From contig JAGGWL010000218.1 in assembly GCA_021157555.1 (NCBI GenBank), forward strand, positions 1 through 7,538: a DNA stretch of 7,538 nucleotides, read 5' to 3'. The position numbers were made by a program, and so were the translations under genes. Below are positions 6,804 to 7,538 of this stretch, piece after piece (position 1 is the first letter of the stretch; every line of letters begins with the position of its first letter). Source of the stretch: Deltaproteobacteria bacterium (GTDB lineage Bacteria > Desulfobacterota > Desulfobacteria > Desulfobacterales > BuS5). The notes beneath the pieces were generated by a model. That model ran no database searches and was not told where the DNA came from. It saw only the letters and a list, made by a program, of their open reading frames with translations.

Positions 6804-7391
6804 GTGTATTAATTCTAATTTTTTTGGATCAAAACCAAATGTTGCACATAGTTCACTCTGAAATTTTGAATTAATTGTATTGAACAGAAAGCGATGCGGC
6901 TTATGTGCATCTAACCAAATAAATAAGTGAGTTTTCTCGATATCCTCTTTTATTCTACCCTCTGATACGTGCTTATATATGGGGAATACCGCTCCACCTT
7001 CAGCAAAGAAATTACCTGTTGTTACCGCCATTAAATCCAAAAAACCACTTTGTTCATCTTCATTATAGAAAGATAGTATATTTGGTAATTTTTCATCAGC
7101 ATTAACAGCATCAAATTGTTTTCGGGCTTTGTGAATATGTGCAGATAACCGATTGAACACAGGATCTTTGCGCAGACCTCCAACCATTTCACCCGGTTTC
7201 GATTTTTCTAATTTATCATCAAGCCATGTATCTTTTTGAGCATTCTTGACTTCACAATAACTAAATAACTCAACGTCTTTATAAACACGGTAGTCTGGAG
7301 TTTTTCCGTTCCCAAGTTCTTCTTTATTGAATTTTTCTGACTTCAAACCGTAACCTGATAAGAAGTTTTTTACTATCTGTTCAGAGTTCAT
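6798..7391 (-). CDS. Cassette-borne PD-(D/E)xK nuclease-like protein
   Basis: This 197-residue protein contains TPDYRVYKD (31-39) and, 13 residues on, YCEVKN (45-50). D33, E47 and K49 form the D...ExK pattern of the PD-(D/E)xK nuclease fold, where they bind metal for phosphodiester cleavage. Acidic and basic helices follow; WLDAHKPHRF (159-168) is distinctive. There are no membrane segments, signal peptide or recognised DNA-binding domain. ATG 7391 has AAAAGG about 10 nt upstream. The gene fills the space between two attC sites, starting 20 nt from the right one and ending inside the left one, so it is one gene cassette. No methyltransferase or antitoxin partner is present in the cassette. 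The family is not one I can name; a stand-alone defence or DNA-processing nuclease is a reasonable guess, and an inactive nuclease fold is possible. Confidence 0.75.
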   Translation of the reverse strand: MNSEQIVKNFLSGYGLKSEKFNKEELGNGKTPDYRVYKDVELFSYCEVKNAQKDTWLDDKLEKSKPGEMVGGLRKDPVFNRLSAHIHKARKQFDAVNADEKLPNILSFYNEDEQSGFLDLMAVTTGNFFAEGGAVFPIYKHVSEGRIKEDIEKTHLFIWLDAHKPHRFLFNTINSKFQSELCATFGFDPKKLELIHS

Positions 7392-7410
7392 ATCTATTTT
7401 ACCTTTTACT

Positions 7411-7503
7411 CATAATCGCGGTGCTGACCGGCACCGGGGGCCGCACAAGCAAGCGTAGCTTGATTGTGCGGTTCACGGTGTCCGGTCAAGTACCTTGTTC
7501 TGG
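7411..7503 (-). repeat. attC-like recombination site 2
   Basis: The geometry is that of site 1: CATAATC (7411-7417), 7-nt spacer, arm TGACCGGCACCG (7425-7436), centre of 39 nt with its own hairpin (CCGCACAAGC ... TTGTGCGG), arm CGGTGTCCGGTCA (7476-7488), 8-nt spacer, GTTCTGG (7497-7503). The arms pair perfectly apart from an extra T at 7481, at the same place (after 7 outer pairs) as in site 1. The outer boxes are weaker: minus-strand GATTATG departs from GTTRRRY and pairs poorly with CCAGAAC. It lies directly upstream of the nuclease-like gene and marks the end of a preceding cassette outside the window. Confidence 0.7.
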
Positions 7504-7530
7504 CGCGGAGCGCCGGAGCAAGGTACTTGA
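7486..7530. repeat. GC-rich perfect palindrome at the window edge
   Basis: TCAAGTACCTTG (7486-7497) and CAAGGTACTTGA (7519-7530) are exact inverted copies. Inside, GGCGC (7502-7506) pairs with GCGCC (7510-7514) around GGA. It overlaps the end of attC site 2, including its GTT box, and is followed by no T-run on either side. It has no extra unpaired base, and outer boxes at the right distance are lacking, so it is not itself a standard attC. Confidence 0.75.
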
Positions 7531-7538
7531 CGAAGTCA

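Noticed and set aside
6691..7488. CRISPR array
   Set aside because: The repeats are inverted pairs with unlike sequence between sites, not regularly spaced direct repeats.

Overview
The window looks like the edge of a chromosomal core operon running into an accessory region. The left two thirds (1-5322) is AT-rich and every gene is on the minus strand. A sigma-32-type factor, two lipoproteins in tandem, a RimK-like ATP-grasp ligase and a dGTPase-type HD phosphohydrolase suggest a diderm (Gram-negative) bacterium, probably a deltaproteobacterium (Desulfobacterota). That assignment is an inference from gene types and composition, not from a database match.

Core layout, in the direction of transcription (right to left): rpoH-like sigma factor (5322-4387), TPR lipoprotein (4326-2596), LolB/DUF4292-like lipoprotein (2600-1803), ATP-grasp ligase (1806-1021), then the dGTPase (951 to the window edge, 3' end missing). 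The two middle junctions overlap by 5 and 4 bases, so these genes are probably translationally coupled. The second lipoprotein is longer than an ATG-only call would give: its signal peptide and lipobox become visible only if translation starts at a rare ATT codon inside the end of the TPR gene. A tRNA-Arg(TCT) gene with its own candidate promoter and a clear rho-independent terminator lies divergently at 5478-5599.

To the right of the tRNA the character changes. Positions 5774-6165 hold the decayed 3' remnant of a group II intron: the C-terminal maturase part of its reverse transcriptase, a domain V-like hairpin and a typical 3' end. It lies head to head with, and overwrites the 3' end of, a small unknown gene on the minus strand (6655-6140). 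Two attC-like recombination sites follow (6677-6803 and 7411-7503). Both have the integron signature: complementary outer boxes, a 7-nt and an 8-nt spacer, inner arms that pair perfectly except for one extra base at the same position in both, and a variable internal part. Between them sits a single-gene cassette (7391-6798) encoding a small protein with a PD-(D/E)xK nuclease motif, whose stop codon lies inside the attC box.

The right third is therefore best read as the tail of an integron gene-cassette array, or a CALIN (attC cluster without integrase), invaded by a group II intron in the opposite orientation and abutting a tRNA gene. No integrase is visible. A large GC-rich palindrome at the right edge (7486-7530) overlaps the second attC and is unexplained. 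The most novel content is the cassette-borne nuclease-like gene and the unknown beta-rich protein beside it.
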